From Bin55 sp964572845 (GTDB lineage Bacteria; Pseudomonadota; Gammaproteobacteria; Pseudomonadales; Azotimanducaceae), in assembly GCA_964572845.1 (NCBI GenBank), contig CAZNFX010000005.1, positions 186,001 to 250,000 on the forward strand: a DNA stretch of 64,000 nt, written 5' to 3'. Positions 49,778 to 58,499 of this stretch are shown here, one piece after another. A program made the translations under genes and the position numbers. The notes below the pieces were generated by a model. That model was given only the letters and a program-made list of their open reading frames with translations. It was not told the DNA's origin and did no database searches. Position 1 is the first letter of the stretch; each line of letters opens with the position of its first letter.

Positions 49778-50623
49778 GTGATGAATCGAGCATTGAAGGG
49801 TTTTGCCATCGCTATTTCAGTTGTAGCAGGGAGTCTAGTCAGTGCCGCCACGGAATCTTCATGGCAGATGGAACCCATGAAGCCTGACCTTAACGATGAG
49901 GCTTCCCTCCAACGCGGTCTTGCGCTCTATGCAAACTTTTGCATCGGTTGCCACTCGCTTCAGTATCAGCGATATGAACGAACCGCAAACGATCTTGGAG
50001 AGATACCCGAAGATTTGATGCTCGACTTCATTATTTTTTCTGGACAGGCCATTGGCGACTACATGACGACTTCGATGTCGCAGGAAGATGCCAAGGATTG
50101 GTTTGGTATTGCGCCGCCGGATCTCACGATGGTCACACGTGTAAGGAGCCCTAAGTGGGTCTATAACTTCCTAAAGACTTTCTATAAGGACGATTCGCGA
50201 CCATATGGCGTGAACAACAAGGTATTTCCAAATGTTGCCATGCCACACGTTCTACTTCCTTTGCAAGGGATAACCGAGGAGCTTTGCTATGGCTATCAGT
50301 CGATTGAAATACTCGACAGGCTGGAAGAATTCGACGAAGCGGCCGCGGAAGGCGAAAAGGAGTCGTTGGATAGAATGCAGGGACGCGAGCCGAACTGTCC
50401 CGAGATTAGGACGTTACCGGGCTCCGGTCTGTACGACGAGGTACAGTTTGATCAAGCTGCGTTCGATATCGCCAATTTTCTACACTATGTGAGTGACCCA
50501 ACGCGTCAAGAAAGAAAGGCTCTCGGCACGTATGTGCTTGCATTCTTATTCATACTGTTGGTACTCGCTTATTTCCTGAATCGCGAGTACTGGAAAGATA
50601 TACACAACCGAAAATCCGACTAG
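49778..50623 (+). CDS. petC: Ubiquinol-cytochrome c reductase cytochrome c1
   Basis: Cytochrome c1 takes electrons from the Rieske protein and passes them to soluble cytochrome c. The 281-residue protein has a signal peptide (about 1-24, ending VSAA), the heme motif FCIGCH (C55, C58, H59), the axial methionine in FPNVAMPHVLL (M155) and a C-terminal membrane anchor (about 252-272, TYVLAFLFILLVLAYFLN). It follows petB by 20 bp and precedes sspA by 28 bp. Confidence 0.96.
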   Translation: MMNRALKGFAIAISVVAGSLVSAATESSWQMEPMKPDLNDEASLQRGLALYANFCIGCHSLQYQRYERTANDLGEIPEDLMLDFIIFSGQAIGDYMTTSMSQEDAKDWFGIAPPDLTMVTRVRSPKWVYNFLKTFYKDDSRPYGVNNKVFPNVAMPHVLLPLQGITEELCYGYQSIEILDRLEEFDEAAAEGEKESLDRMQGREPNCPEIRTLPGSGLYDEVQFDQAAFDIANFLHYVSDPTRQERKALGTYVLAFLFILLVLAYFLNREYWKDIHNRKSD

Positions 50624-50651
50624 TTTGCCCAATGGGCAATGAGGCTGACGC

Positions 50652-51284
50652 ATGAGCATTTCCGGTCGTCGTACTCCAATGGTGCTGTATTCCACTGGTA
50701 CCGACCAATACAGTCATAGAGTTCGTCTTGTCTTGTCCGAAAAGCGAATCCTTGTAGACGAACACTTCATGGACAGAGAGGGTCTCAATCATGAGGCTGT
50801 TCAAGAAAACCCTCCCGATGAAATCCCAACGCTTGTGGATCGCGATCTCTTTCTGTTCCACAGTCTGGTAATCATGGAGTATCTGGACGAGAGATACCCG
50901 CACCCCCCTCTGCTTCCAGTCTACCCCGTCGCACGAGCTGAGTCTCGCCTAATGATCCATAGAATTCAAAAGGAGTGGTCCGAGCGTGTGGATACCTTGA
51001 CTGGCAAGGGCATTCGAAAGACGCAAAGAGACCGGGCCCGCACTGAGCTGCGAGAGAGCATCATTTCCTTTGCACACGGCGTATCTGAACAGAAGTTTCT
51101 CATGAGCAATGACTTCACCATTGTGGATTGTTGCGCGGCGCCTGTACTATGGCGACTGGAGATGCTTGGGATCAAGTTGCCGACGCGCCAGACGCGAAAT
51201 CTGCGTCGCTACATGAACACCGTGTTTACTCGGGAGTCCTTTCGAGCTAGCCTTAGCGAAGAAGAGGAGGAAATGCGCACTTGA
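50652..51284 (+). CDS. sspA: Stringent starvation protein A
   Basis: SspA is a glutathione-S-transferase-like protein that binds RNA polymerase and helps survival in acid and starvation. The 210-residue protein has the thioredoxin-fold N-terminus (MVLYSTGTDQYSHRVRLVLSEKRI) without a catalytic cysteine, the proline motif DEIPTLVDRDLFLFHSLVIMEYLDERYPHP and a C-terminal helical domain with FTIVDCCAAPVLWRL. The position before sspB, after petC, is standard in pseudomonads and relatives. It overlaps sspB by four bases. Confidence 0.95.
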   Translation: MSISGRRTPMVLYSTGTDQYSHRVRLVLSEKRILVDEHFMDREGLNHEAVQENPPDEIPTLVDRDLFLFHSLVIMEYLDERYPHPPLLPVYPVARAESRLMIHRIQKEWSERVDTLTGKGIRKTQRDRARTELRESIISFAHGVSEQKFLMSNDFTIVDCCAAPVLWRLEMLGIKLPTRQTRNLRRYMNTVFTRESFRASLSEEEEEMRT

Positions 51285-51673
51285 CGTCTTTCCGCTGGTA
51301 TTTGGTCGATGCGTTAATCCGTTGGCTTGTTGACAACGAATGTGTCCCACACGTTGTCATCCAATGCGACTTGCCAGATGTCGATGTACCACAGGATTAC
51401 GTTAAGGACAATCGATTGGTTCTCAATGTCTCGGCGCAAGCCGTGAATAATTTTTCTTTGGGTCCTCGCGGGCTCGATCTTGACGCTCGCTTTGGCGGGG
51501 TCTCGCATCACATACATGCACCCGCAGGCGCAATTGTCGGAGTACATGCAAAAGGGAGTACTGTCGGTGTGTCATTGGAGCCCGAAATTCCCGATTCCGA
51601 AGACACGCGGCCACCATCCAAGAGAGCCAAGAATGAGAACGACTCGCGACCCAAACTGACTATCGTGGAGTAA
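51281..51673 (+). CDS. sspB: ClpXP adaptor SspB
   Basis: SspB binds ssrA-tagged proteins from stalled ribosomes and delivers them to ClpXP. The 130-residue protein has YLVDALIRWLVDNECVPHVV at the N-terminus and LVLNVSAQAVNNFSLG in the substrate groove. The C-terminal XB tail (PKLTIVE) is the ClpX-binding motif and resembles the E. coli tail (LRVVK). A disordered linker (about 100-122) joins them. The first two residues come from a TTG start inside sspA. Confidence 0.95.
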   Translation: MTSFRWYLVDALIRWLVDNECVPHVVIQCDLPDVDVPQDYVKDNRLVLNVSAQAVNNFSLGPRGLDLDARFGGVSHHIHAPAGAIVGVHAKGSTVGVSLEPEIPDSEDTRPPSKRAKNENDSRPKLTIVE

Positions 51674-51717
51674 GCGCACAGTAACAGTGTCGAGTGCGTA
51701 CTCCCGTCTTGCAGAGC

Positions 51718-52284
51718 TCAGTCTAAGTAGTCGAACACCTTGACTACCTTGTTCACGCCCCGTATATAGCGAACCGCTTCAGCGGCCGCATTGCCCTCTC
51801 CTCTAGTAACGACTCCGATCAGATACACATTGCCCTTGTCAACAACCAAGTCCAGTTGATTGGCGTTTACATCCGTCAGGTTTGAAATTTTTCGTCGTGC
51901 TGTTGCCGCAATGACGGAATCCGACGTACGTCCAACAACTGTTCGAACATTATCAGTTGAGATTTCGTTTTGGACCGCTCGTAGGTGTTGTACCGTTGCA
52001 GCCGCCTGACCCGCGGTCTGTTTGCGTTCCTCTGAGGCCAACTGCCCGGTAAGCAGCACTATACGACGGTGAACAGTAACGCGGACTCTTTCCTCCTGCA
52101 GCTGACCAAGTGAATTGAACACCGCGGTCCTCACCAGCCGCGCTAGGACCACATCGTCCATGTATTCTCCGGGTGATCGCAGGTCTTCGCGCACCATGGG
52201 CGATGAACACCCAAGATTAGAGCTTGCCACCGCGATCGCGAGTGTCAAGAAAGTGACGAAGGTGATGGTGCGTCTAGTGGCCAT
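51718..52284 (-). CDS. dolP: BON-domain outer membrane lipoprotein DolP (YraP)
   Basis: DolP maintains outer-membrane integrity and localises at division sites through BON domains. I start at the ATG giving MATRRTITFVTF, because it yields a proper lipoprotein signal with lipobox SSNLGC. A longer frame to 52374 adds residues that are not family-like. The 188-residue product has two BON domains (about 47-110 and 120-185), each ending in a conserved G (LLTGQLASEE; VYLIGVVTRGEGN). The gene is 8 bp downstream of lpoA. yraN and diaA, normally between them, are absent. Confidence 0.87.
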   Translation of the reverse strand: MATRRTITFVTFLTLAIAVASSNLGCSSPMVREDLRSPGEYMDDVVLARLVRTAVFNSLGQLQEERVRVTVHRRIVLLTGQLASEERKQTAGQAAATVQHLRAVQNEISTDNVRTVVGRTSDSVIAATARRKISNLTDVNANQLDLVVDKGNVYLIGVVTRGEGNAAAEAVRYIRGVNKVVKVFDYLD

Positions 52285-52292
52285 GGGTCTTG

Positions 52293-54116
52293 CTACATCA
52301 GCGACTTCCGTCGGACAGTTGGTTTGAACATGGGAACGTAAGGCACCAGCTCTTGGTTGTCCACCATGCCCCATACGGGTCTGCGCGTCAGAACGCCCGG
52401 TTGTTCAATAGCAAGTACTCCAGTCAATCCAAGCAAAGAACCGCCGTCCTTGAGCGTCTGTATGTTCATCGCCACCCTGTATGCGTCGGATCCAAATACG
52501 TACAAGGGAAATAGCAACTCGGACTCTTTGAATGAGACGAGAATCTCTTCGGTCAACTGCGTACGGTACAAGTTTGCGGGAATGCTGGTATACAGAGTCC
52601 CATTTGCGTATTCAGCTTCAAGTTGCCGGTTTCTGAAAGTCGGTTCTGCGACCAGTATCGGCAGGTCGCCGGCAAAATGATAGTGCAGCGCAGCGGTTAG
52701 AGACGCAAATTCCGAGTGATCCACCAGGGCGACAACGGCATCGATGTCATGCCTCCTTCGTGGTGTGAATTCGAGATTTCCAATTTCCTGCTCAAGGGCT
52801 TGATGACGACGGTTGCTTTGTCCGACATGGAGAATTTCGGCTATGTCTTCGGTAACCTCAGCAAGGTTGTTCAACACGGTTTCATCAACAACTTGCATAC
52901 CTGTGCTCAAGGAACGTTTGAGCCAGACTGAAGCACGTGCGGACCAATGGCTGCTCCCAATGACTAAGAGAACTTTGCGTACCCTTAGGTCGTTTAGCTT
53001 GTCAATAATTTGCCTGACATCGTCTTCCACCGCAATAGCTAGCTGCAGTGATGTCGCATTATTGATTGGCGCGCTTGAAATTCTGTTGAGGGCAATGCTC
53101 GGAATGGGGAGGGAATCCCCCTGAATCACCGAACGGACTCGATCTTTGTCTAGAGGACCTACGATCATGTCCGCACCTTCTGCAATTGCCCTATCGACAA
53201 GCTTCACAATATCGGACTGTTCCGTGTCATAGATTTTGACGTTAACTTCCGGAACCGTCTGCAGGTGAAAGAGGTGAGTACTCAAGAATCCATTGCGGAT
53301 TGCTCGGGCAGCGCTCGCTAGAGGGCCGGATTGAGGAAGAAGCAACGCTAGATTGATCGGGTCGGCTGTCCTGGATTGAAAGTGCACGGGTGGGTATGCG
53401 GCGGCCATGTGGTCAGGGTGGCTCTTTCTCCACTGGGAAAACCGAAGCTCTCTTTGGGTGTGCGAAATTGAGTCTTTTGCTATCGTGGCTAACTCCCACC
53501 AGGCCTCGGCTTCTTTGGATTGCCTTGTGTGCGACAAGTCGCTACGGTACGCGCACCGCCGGTCCGTCAGGACACCCCAGACACGACGCGACCAGTCTTT
53601 TCTGTCGTTGCGACCCACTGGTATGAATGTCGAAAGTACATCGACGGCTTCATCGCAATCGTGGGTGAGAGAGAACACATGCGCTTCGAAAACTGCAAGT
53701 GCGGCGGCTTCGTTGTAATCCGTCGGTCTCAATTGTTGCAACAGTCCTATCCCGGTGCCTGGATCGTCATAGAACAGGAATAGGGCTTCAAGGAATTGCG
53801 AACGGAATGTGGGTTCCGCTCCTAGATTGCCTTGATTGAATTGGGTGAGGTGTTCCGCAATTACAACCTTGGCGTCACTAAGTCTCCCATTGGAATACAG
53901 TACGCTAGTCGTGTCGAGGAGCTCGATCAATGGATGTGCTCGTAACCCACTCTGGGGAGGCGATGAAAGCTGCTCGTTTTGGCTGTGAAGCGAAGCTCCT
54001 TGCGTCGGACTTCGATGGAACGTTGTTTGACAGCCGAATCCAGCCAGTATGAGTGCCATACAGCAAAAGCAGAGAGCCAAAATGACAGGACGATTGTTTG
54101 TAGTAGCTATACACAT
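52293..54116 (-). CDS. lpoA: Penicillin-binding protein activator LpoA
   Basis: LpoA is an outer-membrane lipoprotein that activates PBP1a. It has a TPR-like N-terminal domain and a C-terminal domain of the periplasmic-binding fold (from NLALLLPQSGPLASAARAI). The start giving MCIATTNNRPVILALCFCCM is the only ATG producing a lipoprotein signal; the lipobox is LAGFGC. The frame is open for another 116 codons upstream, but that is antisense to rsmI and without domains. About 607 residues (E. coli 678). Its start overlaps the rsmI start head-to-head by 35 bp. No SD is visible. Confidence 0.88.
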   Translation of the reverse strand: MCIATTNNRPVILALCFCCMALILAGFGCQTTFHRSPTQGASLHSQNEQLSSPPQSGLRAHPLIELLDTTSVLYSNGRLSDAKVVIAEHLTQFNQGNLGAEPTFRSQFLEALFLFYDDPGTGIGLLQQLRPTDYNEAAALAVFEAHVFSLTHDCDEAVDVLSTFIPVGRNDRKDWSRRVWGVLTDRRCAYRSDLSHTRQSKEAEAWWELATIAKDSISHTQRELRFSQWRKSHPDHMAAAYPPVHFQSRTADPINLALLLPQSGPLASAARAIRNGFLSTHLFHLQTVPEVNVKIYDTEQSDIVKLVDRAIAEGADMIVGPLDKDRVRSVIQGDSLPIPSIALNRISSAPINNATSLQLAIAVEDDVRQIIDKLNDLRVRKVLLVIGSSHWSARASVWLKRSLSTGMQVVDETVLNNLAEVTEDIAEILHVGQSNRRHQALEQEIGNLEFTPRRRHDIDAVVALVDHSEFASLTAALHYHFAGDLPILVAEPTFRNRQLEAEYANGTLYTSIPANLYRTQLTEEILVSFKESELLFPLYVFGSDAYRVAMNIQTLKDGGSLLGLTGVLAIEQPGVLTRRPVWGMVDNQELVPYVPMFKPTVRRKSLM

Positions 54117-54924
54117 TGGAAACAGTGAGGATCTGACTGACCGATCGGTGCGTGTTCTCCGCAGCGTGTCACGCATTGCTTGCGAAAGCTTGTCTCGAGC
54201 ACAGTTGCTATTGAAACACTTAGACATAGCGTTCCGCAAGAATAGCCTTATCGTATTGAAAGACGTTCGAGAAGATATTGGATCCAAGCAAGTCTTGCAA
54301 GCTCTGATTGATGGCCACCAGGTAGCACTAGTGGTCGATGCCGGAACCCCGCTCATATCGGATCCAGGATTTCGTCTTGTACGGGAAGTGGTTTCGCAAG
54401 GCATAGGCATTGTCCCGATTCCGGGAACAAGCTCCATAACTGCCCTTGCGTCGGTTTCTCCCATCCCTTTAAACAGATTTCAATTCGTCGGTTTTCTGCG
54501 TGCAACGGGCCAGGCGAAGCGTTCACAGCTAGCAAGCCTTGCAGATTCGCAAATTCCCACTATCTTTTTCGAAACATCCAAACGCATTCTTTCAACCTTG
54601 CGAACGTGGATCGAATTGGGTTTCAGCGACCGCGAAGTCTTTCTGGGAAGAGAATTGACGAAGACCCATGAGGAGTTGCTGTTTGGAAGCGTAGAGGAGG
54701 TCTGCCTGCAGCTAGCCGACCGACCAAGAGTTCTTGGCGAGATTGTGGGTGTGCTGGCTGCAACTCGTAGCTCAACGAGAACTCTGGAGGCCGACAGCCT
54801 AATCACGGAACTGCTGCCGCACGTCAAGATCGCGCAAATTGCAAGAATCGTGGCGAACCTCACAAGTGTGGAACGAGACGAAGCCTACCACCGTGCGACC
54901 GAATTGCGTGAGAGATTGTCATAG
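54082..54924 (+). CDS. rsmI: 16S rRNA (cytidine-2'-O)-methyltransferase RsmI (divergent)
   Basis: RsmI 2'-O-methylates C1402 of 16S rRNA with SAM. Position beside lpoA and before rnpB, and the SAM-binding VALVVDAGTPLISDPGFRLV, PIPGTSSITALASV, FFETSKRIL and ARELTK-like GRELTKTHEE blocks, support the call. Several normally strict segments are altered: the opening TPIGN is IHIGN, AAEDTRHT is ACESLSRA, and LHDHNE is LKDVRED. It is therefore divergent but full length (280 residues). Start ATG gives MTGRLFVVA; an ATG 33 bp earlier is possible. Confidence 0.8.
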   Translation: MTGRLFVVAIHIGNSEDLTDRSVRVLRSVSRIACESLSRAQLLLKHLDIAFRKNSLIVLKDVREDIGSKQVLQALIDGHQVALVVDAGTPLISDPGFRLVREVVSQGIGIVPIPGTSSITALASVSPIPLNRFQFVGFLRATGQAKRSQLASLADSQIPTIFFETSKRILSTLRTWIELGFSDREVFLGRELTKTHEELLFGSVEEVCLQLADRPRVLGEIVGVLAATRSSTRTLEADSLITELLPHVKIAQIARIVANLTSVERDEAYHRATELRERLS

Positions 54925-54934
54925 TATTTGCAAT

Positions 54935-55277
54935 GAGACGGCCAGGCGATCGCCGACTGCGAACACAGTCGGAGGAAAGTCCGGGCTCCATAGGACAGAG
55001 CGCCAGGTAACACCTGGGGAGCGAGAGCTCATGGAAAGTGCAACAGAAAGCAAACCGCCACGACGAGAATCGCGGCAAGGGTGAAAAGGTGCGGTAAGAG
55101 CGCACCGCGATTGCTGGCAACAGGATCGGCTAGGTAAACCCCGCTCGGAGCAAGACCAAATAGGGATCGAATCACGTGGTCCGCGTGCGATTCGGGTAGG
55201 TTGCTAGAGACGTATGGCGACATGCGTTCAAGATGGATGATCGCCCACGACAGAACCCGGCTTATCGGCCGTCTCCC
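54935..55277 (+). ncRNA. rnpB: RNase P RNA (class A)
   Basis: The catalytic RNA of RNase P, which removes tRNA 5' leaders. Diagnostic blocks are in order: GAGGAAAGTCCGGGCTCCAT, CAGGTAACACCTGGGG, GTGCAACAGAAAGCAAACCG, GGTGCGGTAAGAGCGCACCG, GGAGCAAGACCAAATAGGG and the 3' ACAGAACCCGGCTTATCGG. The ends pair: GAGACGGCC (54935-54943) with GGCCGTCTC at the 3' end. A TAGTAT -10-like hexamer at 54922-54927 lies seven bases before the predicted start. The 5' and 3' limits are estimated from pairing and may be a few bases off. Confidence 0.95.
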
Positions 55278-55598
55278 ACTATCCGCGTCAGGTTTGCGCT
55301 CAATGGAAACGCTTGCCAATGGGTCTCGTAGAGCCGATGCACCCCAGACAGATGAGCTGCATTGCCATGTCGAAGCTGGAGCGCAGATTCATTGAGCTTC
55401 TTGGCGAGGAATTCATGCCTCTCACAGCGTGTTGTTCCGATTTCATTTATTGGGTATTATTGGTGCTGTCGTTAAACGATGTCACGGATTGACTGACAGT
55501 AGCGACGCGAACGTTACGTGAATTCGAAAGAATGGAGGCAATGTGCGGATTTCACGTGGGTCTTTCGCATCCAGTTACATTTGCGATGCGAGCGGACC
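55278..55598 (+). other. Leader of the dcw cluster (no mraZ)
   Basis: About 320 bp between rnpB and rsmH. mraZ, which starts the cluster in many bacteria, is not here and I see no remnant. A promoter (55432-55460) is followed by a leader of about 130 nt. Repeated TGGG motifs for MraZ binding are not evident. Confidence 0.5.
55432..55460 (+). promoter_or_regulatory. Sigma-70 promoter of the dcw cluster
   Basis: TTGTTC (55432-55437) and TATTAT (55455-55460) are separated by exactly 17 bp, with an AT-rich spacer. Transcription should begin near 55467, about 130 nt before rsmH. It lies after rnpB, so it is the natural promoter for rsmH-ftsL-ftsI-murE and the genes following. Confidence 0.65.
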
Positions 55599-56510
55599 AT
55601 GCCAGTAGAGCACACGCCCGTACTGGTTGAAGAAACTCTATCTGCCACAGTAGTCGACACGGGTGGATCCTTCCTTGATGCCACATTCGGGGCTGGAGGA
55701 CACACTCGAGCCATCCTTCAACGACTTGACGACAACGCTCGGGTGCTTGCGATGGATCGGGATCCAGACGCGATTGAATGCGCTCTTGAGTTGGCTGAGG
55801 AAGACAATCGGGTCACTTGCGCTAAGGGCAGCTTTAGCGACATAAAGCAGATCGCTCGAGATCACGAGTTCCCGCATTTCGACGGCATTCTGATGGATTT
55901 GGGAGTTTCGTCGAGACAGCTGGGCGACGCGGAACGAGGCTTCAGTTTTCAGAAGGATGGTCCTCTCGATATGCGGATGGATACTACAGGTGGCCAGACA
56001 GCCGCAGAATGGCTCAACACTGCTCCAGTCGTCGAGCTAGTCAATGTATTCAAGCGTTACGGTGAAGAGAGAAATGCGCGACCCATTGCACGCGCCATTG
56101 CGAGAGCACGCCCACTGAAAACCACATTGGAACTGGTGGATGTCATACATTCTGCATCGCGAACTGTTGACATCCGCAAACACGTTGCTACGCGAATCTT
56201 CCAGGCGGTACGCATACGAGTGAACGATGAAATCAATGAACTGAGAAAAGGGCTACGCAATGCGTTTGAGCTGATGGCGATGAACTCGCGACTTGCCGTC
56301 ATAACCTTCCACAGCCTCGAGCATCAGGAAGTGCGTCGCCATTTCACGGATTGGACAACAAAGTCCGTTCCCCATCGCATGCCTGTGCGAGGAACCAATG
56401 ACGGTCCACTGAAAGTCGTGGTAAAGGGCAAACGTGCCTCCCGTCTAGAGGTCGAGAACAACAATCGAGCAAGGTCAGCGATGCTGCAGGTGGTTGAACG
56501 TGTCCGCTAG
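55599..56510 (+). CDS. rsmH: 16S rRNA (cytosine-N4)-methyltransferase RsmH (MraW)
   Basis: RsmH methylates N4 of C1402, the same nucleotide targeted by RsmI. The start giving MPVEHTPVLVEETL is the family opening; a frame open to 55518 adds unsupported residues. The 303-residue protein has LDATFGAGGHTRAIL, MDRDPDAI, ILMDLGVSSRQL, MRMDTTGGQTAAEWLN, FKRYGEERNARPIARAI and FHSLEHQEVRRHF. It heads the dcw cluster, with ftsL beginning inside its last codons. Confidence 0.96.
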   Translation: MPVEHTPVLVEETLSATVVDTGGSFLDATFGAGGHTRAILQRLDDNARVLAMDRDPDAIECALELAEEDNRVTCAKGSFSDIKQIARDHEFPHFDGILMDLGVSSRQLGDAERGFSFQKDGPLDMRMDTTGGQTAAEWLNTAPVVELVNVFKRYGEERNARPIARAIARARPLKTTLELVDVIHSASRTVDIRKHVATRIFQAVRIRVNDEINELRKGLRNAFELMAMNSRLAVITFHSLEHQEVRRHFTDWTTKSVPHRMPVRGTNDGPLKVVVKGKRASRLEVENNNRARSAMLQVVERVR

Positions 56511-56820
56511 GAAATCGCCCGCTAGGCCGAAAAAGCGTTGGTTGCCGTCATCCATGTGGTGGGTGTTTTGGGTGTTTCTGCTTACTTCGTTGTCCGTGAC
56601 GGGTTTTCTTGTCCTAAATCAGGTTCGCGACTACCAGCAAATCAACGTTCAACTTGAGCAGTTGCGTGTCCAACAAGAGGAACTGCTGTCTGAATTCACG
56701 CGATTGCAGATCGAACGAGGCAGCGAAGCCTCGTTGGAACGCGTTGTAAATGTGGCGACATCGGACATGGGGATGAAGTTTCCAACAGAAGTGGTGACCG
56801 TCGAGGCGGGGAGTGAATAA
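56494..56820 (+). CDS. ftsL: Cell division protein FtsL
   Basis: FtsL is a bitopic divisome protein that pairs with FtsB and activates FtsWI. The 108-residue product has a basic cytoplasmic N-terminus, a membrane helix (about 21-43, MWWVFWVFLLTSLSVTGFLVL) and a periplasmic coiled coil (about 46-80, QINVQLEQLRVQQEELLSEF). Start is TTG overlapping rsmH by 17 bp, or a GTG two codons later. The TAA stop shares a base with the ftsI ATG. Assignment leans on position between rsmH and ftsI. Confidence 0.88.
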   Translation: MNVSARKSPARPKKRWLPSSMWWVFWVFLLTSLSVTGFLVLNQVRDYQQINVQLEQLRVQQEELLSEFTRLQIERGSEASLERVVNVATSDMGMKFPTEVVTVEAGSE

Positions 56821-58499
56821 TGAGCCGCGCACGCCACACATTCGTCCTTGTAGCGTTTGCATTGATAACGACCGTGATGCTGGTGCGCATGTTCATACTG
56901 GCAACCTACGACCGAGAATTTCTGCAGGATAGAGGAAACAGTTTCGCGCAACGGGAAGTCTCTGTACCGACAACTCGCGGCGTCATTTATGATCGATCTG
57001 GCCAACCATTAGCTGTTAGCACTCCAGTCAAATCCATCTGGACGGATCCAGGCATCGACACGATTCCGCGAGAGTCGTACGACGATCTAGCGCAAGCGCT
57101 GGATGTAACGCTGGAGGAGTTGGAACAGAAGCTGTGGGATGCTCGAGACAGGCGGTTCGTGTACCTGAGAAAGCGTGCTCCCCATGAGGTCTCGGAAGCC
57201 GTAGAGATGCTTGGAGTCCCAGGGGTTAGGTTCACAACTGAATACAGACGCTACTATCCCGCCGCCGAAGTCACAGCGCACGTCGTGGGCTTGATCAAGA
57301 ACGACGGAACTGGCGCAGAAGGGCTTGAACTTTCACATGACATGAAACTGCGCGGCCAGGTTGGCACGCGACGAGTATTGAGGTCCCGTGACGGTCGAAA
57401 ACTGAGGGATCTTCTTCTCGTCGACCCGCCAAAGCACAGCGAAGGCATTACAACTACGATTGATCTGGGTCTGCAATACCTGGCGTTTAGGCATCTACGA
57501 GAGACAGTAACGGAGCATGAAGCGAAATCCGCTACCTTGGTTCTCATCGATGTCTACACCGGTGAGATACTTGCCCTAACAAGCTATCCATCCTACAACC
57601 CTAACGATGGTGGAGATCGCGTATTCAGTCGCATGCGCAATCGTGCTGTGACTGACACGTATGAACCGGGCTCGACGATCAAGACATTTGCCTCCATAGC
57701 AGCCTTGGAGAGTGGAAGCTTCTTGACGGAGACGATTGTTGACACATCGCCTGGCTACTTTGGAATCGGAAGGCATCTGGTGGAGGATCCTCGAAACTAC
57801 GGCGTGTTGAGTCTTGAAGGTGTCCTTGTCAAGTCCAGTCAAGTCGGAATCTCAAAGATAGCACTGGAGTTGGACGAGTATGCGGTGTTTAGCGCTTTGA
57901 ATCGCGCCGGGGTCATCAGCATACCCCATTCGGGATTGCCGCATGAAGCGCTGGCGCACATCAACATTGAGGACTTGGAGCGCGACATTGGTCGGGCCAC
58001 GTTGGCATACGGTTACGGGCTTCGTGTATCGCCTCTTCAGCTTGCCATGGGCTATGTAACTCTGGCGACCGGAGGAGTGCGGCGTCCAGTCACCATAATT
58101 CGCGACTCGAATCAACCTGCAAACTCGGGCAAACGGGTATTCGACGCCGCCGACGTTCGCGATGTAGTTGGCATGTTGGAGGGAGTAGTTTCACCCATTG
58201 GAACGGCTCCGAAAGCCAACATTGCCGGGTTCCAAGTTGCAGGTAAAACAGGAACGGTTCGCAAGATATCTGGCGGAAGTTACGACGATGACCGCCACAT
58301 TGCCTGGTTCGTTGGCATGGCGCCCTCGTCGAACCCCCGAATCGTTGCTGTAGTAATGGTCGACGAACCCAAAGGTGAGGTCCGATCGGGCGGCGGAGTT
58401 TCTGGACCTGTATTCGCTGTCATTGCGCGACATGCATTGCACTTGATGGGACTGGCGGATTCGCCGGATGGGAGTACACGTGATGGCGATGCTGCTTAG
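56820..58499 (+). CDS. ftsI: Septal peptidoglycan transpeptidase FtsI (PBP3)
   Basis: FtsI cross-links septal peptidoglycan with FtsW. The 559-residue protein has a membrane anchor (about 8-28), a pedestal domain with TTRGVIYDRSGQPLA and the transpeptidase domain. Catalytic motifs: SxxK as S285-TIK (YEPGSTIKTF), and KTG in QVAGKTGTVRK. The SxN motif reads VKSSQVGISKIAL, with glutamine (Q341) replacing the usual asparagine. The codon is CAA at 57840-57842. The rest of the protein is ordinary, so this looks like a real change, not an error. Confidence 0.94.
   Translation: MSRARHTFVLVAFALITTVMLVRMFILATYDREFLQDRGNSFAQREVSVPTTRGVIYDRSGQPLAVSTPVKSIWTDPGIDTIPRESYDDLAQALDVTLEELEQKLWDARDRRFVYLRKRAPHEVSEAVEMLGVPGVRFTTEYRRYYPAAEVTAHVVGLIKNDGTGAEGLELSHDMKLRGQVGTRRVLRSRDGRKLRDLLLVDPPKHSEGITTTIDLGLQYLAFRHLRETVTEHEAKSATLVLIDVYTGEILALTSYPSYNPNDGGDRVFSRMRNRAVTDTYEPGSTIKTFASIAALESGSFLTETIVDTSPGYFGIGRHLVEDPRNYGVLSLEGVLVKSSQVGISKIALELDEYAVFSALNRAGVISIPHSGLPHEALAHINIEDLERDIGRATLAYGYGLRVSPLQLAMGYVTLATGGVRRPVTIIRDSNQPANSGKRVFDAADVRDVVGMLEGVVSPIGTAPKANIAGFQVAGKTGTVRKISGGSYDDDRHIAWFVGMAPSSNPRIVAVVMVDEPKGEVRSGGGVSGPVFAVIARHALHLMGLADSPDGSTRDGDAA

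Noticed and set aside
54117..54464. N-terminal extension of the lpoA frame antisense to rsmI
   Set aside because: It would remove the lipoprotein signal from the N-terminus; MCIATTNN at 54116 fits as the start.
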